Below, piece after piece: positions 1 to 7,997 of a stretch of DNA of 18,211 bases; position 1 is the first letter of the stretch; the number at the start of each line of letters is the position of its first letter. Where the stretch lies: NCBI GenBank assembly GCA_016290715.1, contig JAEEUY010000082.1:1-18211 (forward strand). Reading direction: 5' to 3'. The notes beneath the pieces were generated by a model. The model was given only the letters and a program-made list of their open reading frames with translations, was not told where the DNA came from and did no database searches. A program made the position numbers and the translations under genes. The DNA is from Bacteroidales bacterium. Its GTDB lineage: Bacteria > Bacteroidota > Bacteroidia > Bacteroidales > WCHB1-69.

Positions 1-104
1 ATCAAATGTTGCTAATCCATAATCCACTTTATCAGCCTTATTTCCATAAATATCTTGTTCTGTGCACAATGTAGTGACATTATTAATTGCACTTATACAT
101 AAAT
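1..104. other. Unassigned intergenic or gene-edge sequence
   Basis: Nothing recognisable is encoded here. One plus-strand frame is open from the window edge to a TAG at 72-74, and one minus-strand frame is open across the whole stretch. Neither has a credible start or a recognisable protein. The minus-strand frame reads like plausible protein (it includes NKADKVDYGLATFD), but every minus-strand ATG here lies in another frame and soon meets a stop. It could be the edge of a neighbouring gene, a decayed gene, or spacer beyond the terminator at 105-146. Confidence 0.3.
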
Positions 105-146
105 AAAAAGGGCCAACTAAATAGCATATTTTAGTCAGCCCTTTTT
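105..146 (-). terminator. Intrinsic terminator after the POT transporter gene
   Basis: A nine-base arm AAAAAGGGC (105-113) pairs perfectly with GCCCTTTTT (138-146). After a small internal loop the stem continues as ACTAAA (116-121) with TTTAGT (130-135). Read on the minus strand it lies 24 nt after the transporter stop and ends in a T-tract. The flanking A and T runs mean it could also stop transcription on the plus strand. Confidence 0.8.
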
Positions 147-169
147 GCTTTTATCTTCTTATATCCCTA

Positions 170-1816
170 TTACTTGGCAACTCTTTCGAGCCATTTTACC
201 ATTCCCAACATAACCACCATAGAGATTAAGCAAACGCCCATAAATACAGCCCAACATTGCCAGATAGGCCATTTATTGTACATCAACGGGCCAATCCATA
301 ACAAACCGTTACCAACAGCGGTAGCGCCCAACCACAATCCTTGGCAAAGGCCTAACAGATGTTTTGGCGCAACTTTTGAAACAAACGACAAGCCCAGTGG
401 AGAGATGAACAGCTCTGCAACCGTCATGAAGAAATAGTATATGATCAGAATCCACCAGCCTGCTTTCTCGGCTTCGGTTCCTGTCATTTTGAAAACTTCA
501 GCAGACGGATAATCACATACTTTGCAGAAAATAGTCATGATAAGATAGGCTGTAGCGGCGATACCCATACCCAAGGCAATTTTGCGTGGGGTGGAAATAT
601 CTTTTCCTTTGCGAGCCAGCGCACCAAATATCAATAAAATAATAGGAGTCAGCACGATAACAAAGAATGGATTTACAGCTTGCCAAATTTCAGGAGCAAT
701 AGCGGAAGTATCCACAAAATCACGGGCGAACAACGACATGGAAGTACCGTTCTGGTGGAAAGAGAACCAAAAGAAGATAGCTATTCCCAATACTGCAAAC
801 AAAGCATACAATCTTTGTGTAATCTCTTTAGCCATGGCCTGTTTTTCCTCTGCTGTATATTCAACAGAAGCAGTAGCTGCTTTCTTAATAGGATTAGGAA
901 GCATATTCTTCTTACTGATAAAAATAATCAATGAGATAGCCATCGCCAATACAGAAGCGATGAAAGAAAAATGAATTCCTGAATTGAAAACATCCAAATA
1001 ACTTTGGCAAAATGCCAACATATCAGCAGGAACCTGTGTAGCAGAAACAGCAACCAAATCGTTTAATTTAGCCATTGCTTCTCCGCTCATAGCAGTACCC
1101 TCATTAACATATTGGTGGCACAGAGCAGGAAGGTTGGCATTGAAAATCATACCGTGAAGCCCTAACCACCATTTTCTAATCAACGGAGCCACAAAAGGAG
1201 CCACCAAACCGCCCACATTAATAAATACATAGGAAATCTGGAACCCTGGATCGCGTTTGCTTTTGGCAATTCTAAGTTCTTCTTCACCTTTGGCTGCCGC
1301 TTCGGCTTCAAAATTGTCATAGAGTTGCCCCACCATGGCTTGCAAATTCCCTTTAAACAAGCCATTGCCAAATGCGATGAGGAATAATGCCAAACAAGTT
1401 AATGGCAATAACCATACGATATTTCCTGTGGTCGCCAAAATCGGAACAGCCAAAATCACATACCCTAAGGCCATTACGATTAACCCTGACATAATCGTAC
1501 CCTTGTAATTTTGAGTACGGTCGGCAATGATACCACCCACCAGACTCAAAATGTAGATACCCATGTAAAATACAGAATAGATTGCAGTAGCTTGCGTGTC
1601 CTTCAACCCGAACTTAGAGCACAAGAACAACACCAAAACGGCATTCATAATGTAATAGCCGAAACGCTCACCCATATTGCTGAGGGCAGCGGCAATAAGT
1701 CCCTTAGGATGTTCCCTTTTAGCTACAGTTACATAGTAAATCACAAATGGAATGATTACTAGCAAACTGGCTATCAACAAGGTTTCAGTAAGATGACTCT
1801 GAAAAAATTGTAGCAT
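170..1816 (-). CDS. POT/PTR2-family proton-coupled oligopeptide transporter (MFS)
   Basis: Inner-membrane symporter expected to import di- or tripeptides with protons. The 548-residue protein is hydrophobic throughout. Family marks are visible in order: GERFGYY in TM1 (49-55), a TM4 segment GNGLFKGNLQAMVG (150-163) with the conserved lysine at 155, FINVGG in TM5 (198-203), the TM7 segment FWFSFHQNG (349-357), and AELFISPLGL (467-476) in the late helices. The canonical ExxERFxYY motif has Asn47 in place of its first glutamate. Residues about 215-280 form a long hydrophilic insertion before the next helix, which makes the protein somewhat longer than the usual roughly 450-500. It is monocistronic, with its own -7 box upstream and a hairpin terminator downstream. 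The family call is firm; the substrate is inferred. Confidence 0.93.
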   Translation of the reverse strand: MLQFFQSHLTETLLIASLLVIIPFVIYYVTVAKREHPKGLIAAALSNMGERFGYYIMNAVLVLFLCSKFGLKDTQATAIYSVFYMGIYILSLVGGIIADRTQNYKGTIMSGLIVMALGYVILAVPILATTGNIVWLLPLTCLALFLIAFGNGLFKGNLQAMVGQLYDNFEAEAAAKGEEELRIAKSKRDPGFQISYVFINVGGLVAPFVAPLIRKWWLGLHGMIFNANLPALCHQYVNEGTAMSGEAMAKLNDLVAVSATQVPADMLAFCQSYLDVFNSGIHFSFIASVLAMAISLIIFISKKNMLPNPIKKAATASVEYTAEEKQAMAKEITQRLYALFAVLGIAIFFWFSFHQNGTSMSLFARDFVDTSAIAPEIWQAVNPFFVIVLTPIILLIFGALARKGKDISTPRKIALGMGIAATAYLIMTIFCKVCDYPSAEVFKMTGTEAEKAGWWILIIYYFFMTVAELFISPLGLSFVSKVAPKHLLGLCQGLWLGATAVGNGLLWIGPLMYNKWPIWQCWAVFMGVCLISMVVMLGMVKWLERVAK

Positions 1817-1875
1817 AATTATAAGTTTTAGTTAATAAATAAATGAATTAAAATATTTTCTCAAAAAACAGGGTG

Positions 1876-1883
1876 CAAATTTA
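1876..1883 (-). promoter_or_regulatory. Candidate -7 box for the peptide transporter gene
   Basis: Read on the minus strand this is TAAATTTG followed by C, a perfect match to the Bacteroidota -7 consensus TAnnTTTG, about 60 nt before the transporter start at 1816. No clear TTG -33 element sits at the expected spacing. The box overlaps one arm of an inverted repeat (AAATTTAC at 1877-1884, GTAAATTT at 1907-1914). Confidence 0.45.
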
Positions 1884-1912
1884 CATCTTTTTTGCAAATT
1901 GATAAAGTAAAT

Positions 1913-2254
1913 TTAGCTTTTCGGAACGCGCACATAATGAGGCATTTCTGCAGGAATTTCCATAGAAAGCTCAATATAGCCTGCAAACTCCTCATTCTCA
2001 TACCACGGCATTTGATAAATCAACTTTTTAATGCCATTTTTTTCTATGGTATAGGCATTGATGTTATGATTTTCCAATAACTGCTGCAACTTGGTTCGTG
2101 CAGGCTCGGGATGACAATCCAAAAGGGATTGTCCAATAATACTTTGACCATCTTTAAGAAAAGTAGCGACTGATTTGTCGCTCATCTCCAAAATTTTTCC
2201 ATCTTTGTCGCAAACCGTAACAGAGATGGGCGCATGTTGAAAATAGTTTAACAT
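1913..2254 (-). CDS. Stand-alone PAS-domain protein
   Basis: A 113-residue protein that is essentially one PAS fold. The N-terminal part (APISVTVCDKDGKILEMSD) matches a PAS start. It is followed by GQSLLDCHPEPARTKL and a C-terminal beta-rich part ending GYIELSMEIPAEMPHYVR. The CHPE motif resembles the C-terminal PAS region of DUF438-type proteins, and I recall similar short PAS proteins in Bacteroidales and Clostridia. There is no kinase, GGDEF or DNA-binding output domain, no signal peptide and no membrane segment, so it is probably a cytoplasmic sensor or ligand-binding protein acting through a partner. It starts 11 nt after the stop of the AI-2E-family permease gene and is the last gene of the tamB unit. 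Ligand and partner are unknown. Confidence 0.85.
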   Translation of the reverse strand: MLNYFQHAPISVTVCDKDGKILEMSDKSVATFLKDGQSIIGQSLLDCHPEPARTKLQQLLENHNINAYTIEKNGIKKLIYQMPWYENEEFAGYIELSMEIPAEMPHYVRVPKS

Positions 2255-2265
2255 ATCATCCGATT

Positions 2266-3360
2266 TTATATTTGTTCTTCCATTTCAATAAAATAGTGTC
2301 CGAAAAATTCTTTCACGATGATTCTTACAAGCGTATAGGCGGGAACAGCAAACATCATCCCCCAGATGCCCCCTACTTTTCCTGCAATCAGAATCACTAT
2401 GAAAATTTCCAATGGATGGGCGCTCACACTCTTGCCATAAATGATGGGCTGCAAAATAAAATCATCTGTCAACTTAACGGCGAGAAAGGTGCCCAACACC
2501 TTAATTATGATAACAGATATGACAGATAATGGCATTCCCATCGCCAACGAAGAGGTAACCCCCACAATCATGCCAATGGCGGCGGCTATCAAAGGCCCCA
2601 CGTAAGGAATAATGTTCAACAAACCCGCCATAAATCCAATTAACAATGCATTTGGAACCCCCAACAAATAACAAATAAAGCCATCTAAAAGTCCCACCAC
2701 AACCATTTCAAGGAATACCCCTGTAAAATAACGGACCAACTGGCTTTTGGTGGCCGCTAATATATTATCAAAATTATCCCGCAAAGTGGTTGGAATCATC
2801 TTTTTCAACATCTTCCAAAAAATATGATGATCCTTAAGTGCAAAAAAGGTCATAAATACTACCGAAAAAGCGAAAATGAACAATCCTTTGACAATATCAA
2901 CCACATTTCCAAAAATAGAAGAGAAATTTATATCAGCAATAAGACTATTCACTTGTGATACCAATACCTTTGATAAAGAGACTCCTTGGGGGAGAAGATG
3001 ATGCTGGGCCAAAAATGTTTCTATCTGAATAAAGGTCGCTTGTAATCCTTCCACAATATGAGTTGTATCAATATTTCCTAATTGCTGAATCTCATTATAA
3101 ACCAACGGGATAATAATATACGTCGCCAACCCTAACACGGCAAAAATAACAACTAACGAAATGGCTGCAGCAACCGATTGTGGCATCGTTCTCCCCTTAA
3201 ATTGTATTTTCTGCAACACTTTCATCAAAGGACCACCTAAAATGGACAGAATAAAAGCGGCAAAAATATAAATGAAAATATCCGTAAAATACCAAAAAGC
3301 GGCTATAAATACAGCTAACACCACTATAATGAGTATAATCCGACGTGTACTATCGTTCAT
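2266..3360 (-). CDS. AI-2E family transporter (PerM/YdiK-like permease)
   Basis: A 364-residue polytopic inner-membrane protein. An N-terminal hydrophobic pair (about 7-45) and a third helix near 62-88 precede a less hydrophobic middle region (about 90-210). A block of C-terminal helices includes the family-typical segment GLLNIIPYVGPLIAA and the late QPIIYGKSVSAHPLEIFIVIL...GGIWGMMFAVP region. Members of this superfamily have been linked to autoinducer-2 export, Na+/H+ antiport and general permease roles, so the family name should not be read as proof of quorum sensing. Its ATG overlaps the end of tamB by 11 nt, and the PAS gene follows by 11 nt, so it is probably translated from the tamB transcript. 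The family call is firm; the substrate is not known. Confidence 0.9.
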   Translation of the reverse strand: MNDSTRRIILIIVVLAVFIAAFWYFTDIFIYIFAAFILSILGGPLMKVLQKIQFKGRTMPQSVAAAISLVVIFAVLGLATYIIIPLVYNEIQQLGNIDTTHIVEGLQATFIQIETFLAQHHLLPQGVSLSKVLVSQVNSLIADINFSSIFGNVVDIVKGLFIFAFSVVFMTFFALKDHHIFWKMLKKMIPTTLRDNFDNILAATKSQLVRYFTGVFLEMVVVGLLDGFICYLLGVPNALLIGFMAGLLNIIPYVGPLIAAAIGMIVGVTSSLAMGMPLSVISVIIIKVLGTFLAVKLTDDFILQPIIYGKSVSAHPLEIFIVILIAGKVGGIWGMMFAVPAYTLVRIIVKEFFGHYFIEMEEQI

Positions 3361-6300
3361 TTTTCTTTTGTTTTTTATTTCTATTTTTCTTAGGAGAAGT
3401 CCTTTTAAAAGAGTCTATCAAATCCTTCCTATTATTGAAATCTTGTTTATAAATCAATGCAACACCCTGTGCATAAGGAGAGTTTCGCGTAGCGTTGCGC
3501 AATTCATCCTGATTGGTCACATTGAAAACTTTCACTCTCCAAGTACCTGCTTCATTGAGTTTTTGCTCAATGCTAAAATCACCAATAAACTGTGTTTGGG
3601 TATTGGCATTTTGCGACTGATCATCCACATAGCCAAAATAGCCCTCAATTATGGTCCGATCGTTGAAAAGCGATGTAGAAGCCGATACGCTATACTCTGC
3701 CGCTTGATTGGTCGATTCATTGGCATTTTGATAATTAAAGTTCAAGTCAACATACTTCAACTGCTGGGAAATAAAATTACTTAGCGTTGAAGTAAGCATT
3801 CCTATACCCGTTTGTTCCAAGGTAGAGGCATTGATGTTGGTATTCGGTGTAGAGGGAACGAACTTTCCTAACATCACCAGCGAGAAGAATTGTTCTGTCT
3901 TCTTTTGAAGATTGCTTGTATCTATTGTACTATAGAACAATGTTTTAAAGTCGGAAGTGGCATTCGGCAAATCGAAACTGAAATCAATGGCAGCAGGGTC
4001 AGACAAATTGCCATTAAACTGCAAAAAGGTTTTCACAGGCATTCGACGAATGCTGGTACTTTCTGAAGAAAACAGGTCGGCTAATGATGCCGTCGTCGAA
4101 TACATGGCCTTCACATTGATGTTTATATCGTCTAATGAGCCGCCAAAAGTAACAGTACCGCCAGGAACCAGGTAGAATTTTTTGTTCAACAACTGGGCAA
4201 AACGCATGATAAACGACCCCGACTCAAGGATAACGTCTCCAAACATATTGATATCGCGTTTGGTATCATAAGTGAATTTCACCCTGCCTTCTCCTTTGGT
4301 AGCAATGGAACCGGCAAAAGCCGACAAATCAAGATCCAATAATATGTCGGCAACGGGGGTAACATCCAAAGTAAAATCAAACTCCATATCCATCGACGAA
4401 GACAACGGCTGCACATCCCCCTCCTCTTCTTCAGCATCCGATTCAAGCGGTACTGCTTTAAATGTAATCACATCTGATTCAGATACTTTATCGGCAAAAC
4501 TGATCGGCAAACAGAATTTGGTCCCCTTTTCAGTCCTTAAATTATTGCCCACAAAATAAAGTTTGCTCATATCACCATAAATCGAGACATCCCCCGACAC
4601 ATACGCATCCCCAAAGAAAGGAAAGTCTGGCTTTTGTTTCGTATTCAGAATTAACAACTTCGGAGTAGAAATACGTAAATTCAGGTCGAAATTGTCAAAT
4701 TTTTGATGATGAATGTAGCCATTCAATGCTGCATTATTTCCAAATTTATCTGTAAGTACCACATTATTAAAAGCAAAACCATCACGGTTGAATTCTATCG
4801 TTTGGTTCGAAAGATGATAGATAGTATTTAAGATGGAAATACCCATTTCTGCCTCCCGAACCAAAGCTTTCCCATCAAAATACATGGAATCTTTATTTAA
4901 AACAAAGTCGATCTTGCCGGAGGCATCCCCTGTCAACTGATGACTAAAGGAACTCAAAAATGGTTCCACAAAATCCAATGGCAACGTATCAATATCGGCT
5001 GTAACGCGCAACTCCTTATCTTCCAAAGAATAAGACCCATTTAATTTGGCATTAATCCCTTCCTGCTTCCTGTATTCAGCGATACCATATGTGTCAAGTG
5101 TCGCATTTTCAGGGAAATATGACGGATTAATTAAAGCACCATTAAAGAAAACATTGGAACCGTGAGGTACTGCAGCCACTGCATACAAGTTGCCCAAGGG
5201 CGCATCATTGAATTTGAAATCCCGAATAAGCGCAGAACCAAAAACCACCCGTTTTTTCTCACTTTCATCACGCAAAAGCATAGAGCGCAATTGCAAGTTA
5301 GCCGAAATCTCCCCCGCCAATTCCATCTTTTGGGATTTCAAAAAACGATTGACCAAATCCGCATCCACATCTCTAACCCGCAACACCAGACTGTCATCCT
5401 TCTTGGCCAAACGGCCGTCAATCATAATATCACTGGCATCCGTCAATAAAACCACATGATCAAACTGTACCTTTCCTTGGTGTATCGAAATCAAATGATC
5501 TGCATTAAACTGGCACAGATAGTCCTTTACATAAATCTTTGAAGAGGTTACCTTCGTTTCTATATTATTTTGACTCGGGAAATCAACAATACCAGCCATA
5601 TAGGAAGAATTTTTGGATAACAACTCCGGATTCTTCCACGACAACTTGTAATCCAGATGATTATGTCCCACAGATGACTCAAGACCAATATCCCCAATCA
5701 AAAAATTATCATTACCCAAAGCGACATGATCAACGGCAACTTTTGTATTCAAGTTCAGCGAAGCATCTTGTTCTGCCTCCAACGCAATATCGTGAACCAA
5801 AACCTTGTTGTTAATATCAAGGTAAGGCAAAGTCATTTTAATTTTGTCGTCAAAATGTTGGGATGTGGTATGGATTTGCGCATAAGTACCGTCAGCAATC
5901 TCTATTTTAGGCAGAAACATCGTTAAAATAGGGGCTAAACGGTGAGTGGTAACCTCAATATCAATGCTTTTAAAGGAAGTATCCGGTGCTATAACCAAAT
6001 TTCTCGAACGAACCGGCAATAGATTCCCACAATAGGAATAGGCCACATCCAACAAAGCATTGGGCAAATCCTTAATATTATAATTTGTTGATAGATAAGC
6101 GTTAAAAAAGTCTGATGTAAAGTGATACTTCTGATATATTCCATCATTCAAAACAACTAATCTGATTCTATCCGCCTCTAATTGCCGCGACTTTTGGGTA
6201 AAATTAATACCGTCAATAAAAACATTGCCACTCATCGTTTTCAGACTACTTCCATTTAGGTCGCAAGAAAGGGAATTTACCGAAAGTATTACTTCATTAT

Positions 6301-7990
6301 TAACTTGTAAATATCTTATTATCTTATCAAATCCTTTTATATTTACACTATCTATCGCTGGTACATGCTGGAACATTTTACTAGGGTAAAAGTGCTCAAT
6401 TTCAGCAGAAAGATGATAGGAAGGGTCTTTTAAAAGCAGATTCATGCTGCCTTCCGCTTCCATAAAGCAATACTTATCATGGATTTTTACAACTGCATTT
6501 CCTTTTTTCTGTGCATAATTACCTTTAACATAAAGATTTCGCAATGGATAATTCTTGATATTGATATGGGAGAATTGGGCCACTACATCCGCCGTTAAAG
6601 TGGCAAGAAAATCGTGCAAATCAACATTTCCTGAAGCCTCCATATCGAAAACAGTGTTTCCAATAGGATTTGCTTGCGGGACAAACTTGCTAATATTGAT
6701 ACCATTGGACTGCGCCTCAAGATGATAGTTGATACTGCCGTCGTCAACAGACTGTGATTCCAACTTGGTCACCAAATGCTCTGCAGGTGTTTTTAGTTTG
6801 ATGTCTGCCGTTATTTTTTTCGATAATATTCCATTGTAATCAACATCAAGCACTGCCACATTCAACTTTTTAGCAAGTGCTGGAATCGGAATAGTCCTTG
6901 CCCCTGGAAGCATAAAATCGGATAGTTCATTCATATCTACCGTACAATCTTCCAAATGCGCTGCTATTTCAGCATTAAAAAAGTCAGGAATGTTCTTGAA
7001 AGAGAGATTGCCATTGATATAGGTGGTATCTTTATATTTTGCATGTAAATCACTAATATTTAGATTATTAATAGGACCATCAACGTGTGCTGAGAACAAT
7101 AGTTCATTATCCATTCCTCTCACTTGCGGAGCAAAATAAGCAATATCTTTTGTATTAAAAGTAGAGGGACGCACATCTGCCACAAAACGGATGCTGTCCA
7201 AAAATTCGCCATAATACTTCCAAGTTTTATAATCAAAAGCAAAATCCATAAAAAGATGACTGTGGGGAGTTACTACAGTGGCATTTTTCAAATACATCCC
7301 TTGGGCTCCAATCTTAAAATCGCATGTCAAATTCAACACCTTAAAGCCCGTGTATTGCACAAACGACAAATGCTCAAATTTGGCAGAGACATCAGAACCA
7401 TAGAGAAGAAAATCATCCAACTTCGCGTTTAATTCTTTCATCTCAAAGAAACCGTAATCAATATCCGTCCCCCTGTTTTCACGCATGGCATCTTCATTGA
7501 TATAGGCGAAGTAAGCATCTTTTAAAAGAATGCATGAGGAATGCATGATAAAAAGCGAAGGCTTTTCTTTTTTTGGGAAATTGCGTGCCCAAATGGAGAT
7601 ATTCACTGCATCTTCACCCTTATATTTCCTGATTACCACTTTAACCCCTTCGCTATCAATATCTCCCAAAGATACTTTCATCGGAGAAAAGTTCAAACCG
7701 AGCAAGCGGGAACTCAACTTGTGAGCAGCAATCATCGGTTCATCATGATGGTCCCAAATAACAAAATCCTCCGCATTCAATTTTAAGGTAGGCGAAAGGT
7801 AGATTTTCTCAACGGTAACACGACTATTCCATTTTTCAGAAAGTTTCGAGGTTACCACATTCACAATTTTTTGTTGCACGGGAGGAATAAAGACAGCCCC
7901 AACCACCAGTAGATCAACAAGGAGAAAGACCACCAGCACAATGAGTAGTATCTTTAATATTTTTTTCGTAATTTTGCCTCCCAATTTCAA
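3350..7990 (-). CDS. tamB: Translocation and assembly module TamB-like protein (AsmA-like, C-terminal DUF490)
   Basis: A giant envelope protein of about 1546 residues, inferred to span the periplasm and help move lipids or assemble outer-membrane proteins, as known for TamB/AsmA-like proteins. One N-terminal anchor helix (KKILKILLIVLVVFLL onward) is followed by a long beta-rich repeat-like region. The C-terminal part, from about residue 1200, has the TamB/DUF490 character (GEGRVKFTY, GDVILESGSFIMRFAQLLNKKF, VPGGTVTFGG). The start is a real problem. The only upstream ATG, at 8086, would add 32 residues antisense to tsaD. Around the expected start there are only TTG codons (7990, 7984), ATT (7972) and ACG (7969). 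I use TTG at 7990 as a placeholder. It is first in a unit with the AI-2E-family permease and PAS genes. The family is clear; the start is uncertain. Confidence 0.9.
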   Translation of the reverse strand: MKLGGKITKKILKILLIVLVVFLLVDLLVVGAVFIPPVQQKIVNVVTSKLSEKWNSRVTVEKIYLSPTLKLNAEDFVIWDHHDEPMIAAHKLSSRLLGLNFSPMKVSLGDIDSEGVKVVIRKYKGEDAVNISIWARNFPKKEKPSLFIMHSSCILLKDAYFAYINEDAMRENRGTDIDYGFFEMKELNAKLDDFLLYGSDVSAKFEHLSFVQYTGFKVLNLTCDFKIGAQGMYLKNATVVTPHSHLFMDFAFDYKTWKYYGEFLDSIRFVADVRPSTFNTKDIAYFAPQVRGMDNELLFSAHVDGPINNLNISDLHAKYKDTTYINGNLSFKNIPDFFNAEIAAHLEDCTVDMNELSDFMLPGARTIPIPALAKKLNVAVLDVDYNGILSKKITADIKLKTPAEHLVTKLESQSVDDGSINYHLEAQSNGINISKFVPQANPIGNTVFDMEASGNVDLHDFLATLTADVVAQFSHINIKNYPLRNLYVKGNYAQKKGNAVVKIHDKYCFMEAEGSMNLLLKDPSYHLSAEIEHFYPSKMFQHVPAIDSVNIKGFDKIIRYLQVNNEVILSVNSLSCDLNGSSLKTMSGNVFIDGINFTQKSRQLEADRIRLVVLNDGIYQKYHFTSDFFNAYLSTNYNIKDLPNALLDVAYSYCGNLLPVRSRNLVIAPDTSFKSIDIEVTTHRLAPILTMFLPKIEIADGTYAQIHTTSQHFDDKIKMTLPYLDINNKVLVHDIALEAEQDASLNLNTKVAVDHVALGNDNFLIGDIGLESSVGHNHLDYKLSWKNPELLSKNSSYMAGIVDFPSQNNIETKVTSSKIYVKDYLCQFNADHLISIHQGKVQFDHVVLLTDASDIMIDGRLAKKDDSLVLRVRDVDADLVNRFLKSQKMELAGEISANLQLRSMLLRDESEKKRVVFGSALIRDFKFNDAPLGNLYAVAAVPHGSNVFFNGALINPSYFPENATLDTYGIAEYRKQEGINAKLNGSYSLEDKELRVTADIDTLPLDFVEPFLSSFSHQLTGDASGKIDFVLNKDSMYFDGKALVREAEMGISILNTIYHLSNQTIEFNRDGFAFNNVVLTDKFGNNAALNGYIHHQKFDNFDLNLRISTPKLLILNTKQKPDFPFFGDAYVSGDVSIYGDMSKLYFVGNNLRTEKGTKFCLPISFADKVSESDVITFKAVPLESDAEEEEGDVQPLSSSMDMEFDFTLDVTPVADILLDLDLSAFAGSIATKGEGRVKFTYDTKRDINMFGDVILESGSFIMRFAQLLNKKFYLVPGGTVTFGGSLDDININVKAMYSTTASLADLFSSESTSIRRMPVKTFLQFNGNLSDPAAIDFSFDLPNATSDFKTLFYSTIDTSNLQKKTEQFFSLVMLGKFVPSTPNTNINASTLEQTGIGMLTSTLSNFISQQLKYVDLNFNYQNANESTNQAAEYSVSASTSLFNDRTIIEGYFGYVDDQSQNANTQTQFIGDFSIEQKLNEAGTWRVKVFNVTNQDELRNATRNSPYAQGVALIYKQDFNNRKDLIDSFKRTSPKKNRNKKQKKNER
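7969..7976 (+). promoter_or_regulatory. Candidate -7 box for tsaD-holA
   Basis: TAATTTTG followed by CC matches the Bacteroidota -7 consensus TAnnTTTG perfectly and lies 21 nt before the tsaD ATG, giving a short leader. No convincing TTG -33 element is seen. The same bases hold the beginning of the divergent tamB reading frame, so the two 5' ends are interlocked. Confidence 0.5.
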
Positions 7991-7997
7991 AAAAATT

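Noticed and set aside
2266..3360. AI-2 quorum-sensing system
   Set aside because: Only the broad AI-2E permease family is seen. There is no luxS, Lsr transporter or receptor in the window, and family members have other functions.
3957..7786. Several plus-strand open frames of 60-102 codons across tamB
   Set aside because: They are shadows of the long, clearly conserved minus-strand tamB frame, with no recognisable proteins.
7941..7997. N-terminal extension of tsaD starting at ATG 7941
   Set aside because: TsaD proteins start at the GIESSCDDT strand. The extra 19 residues are antisense to the tamB anchor, and the candidate -7 box lies inside the extension.
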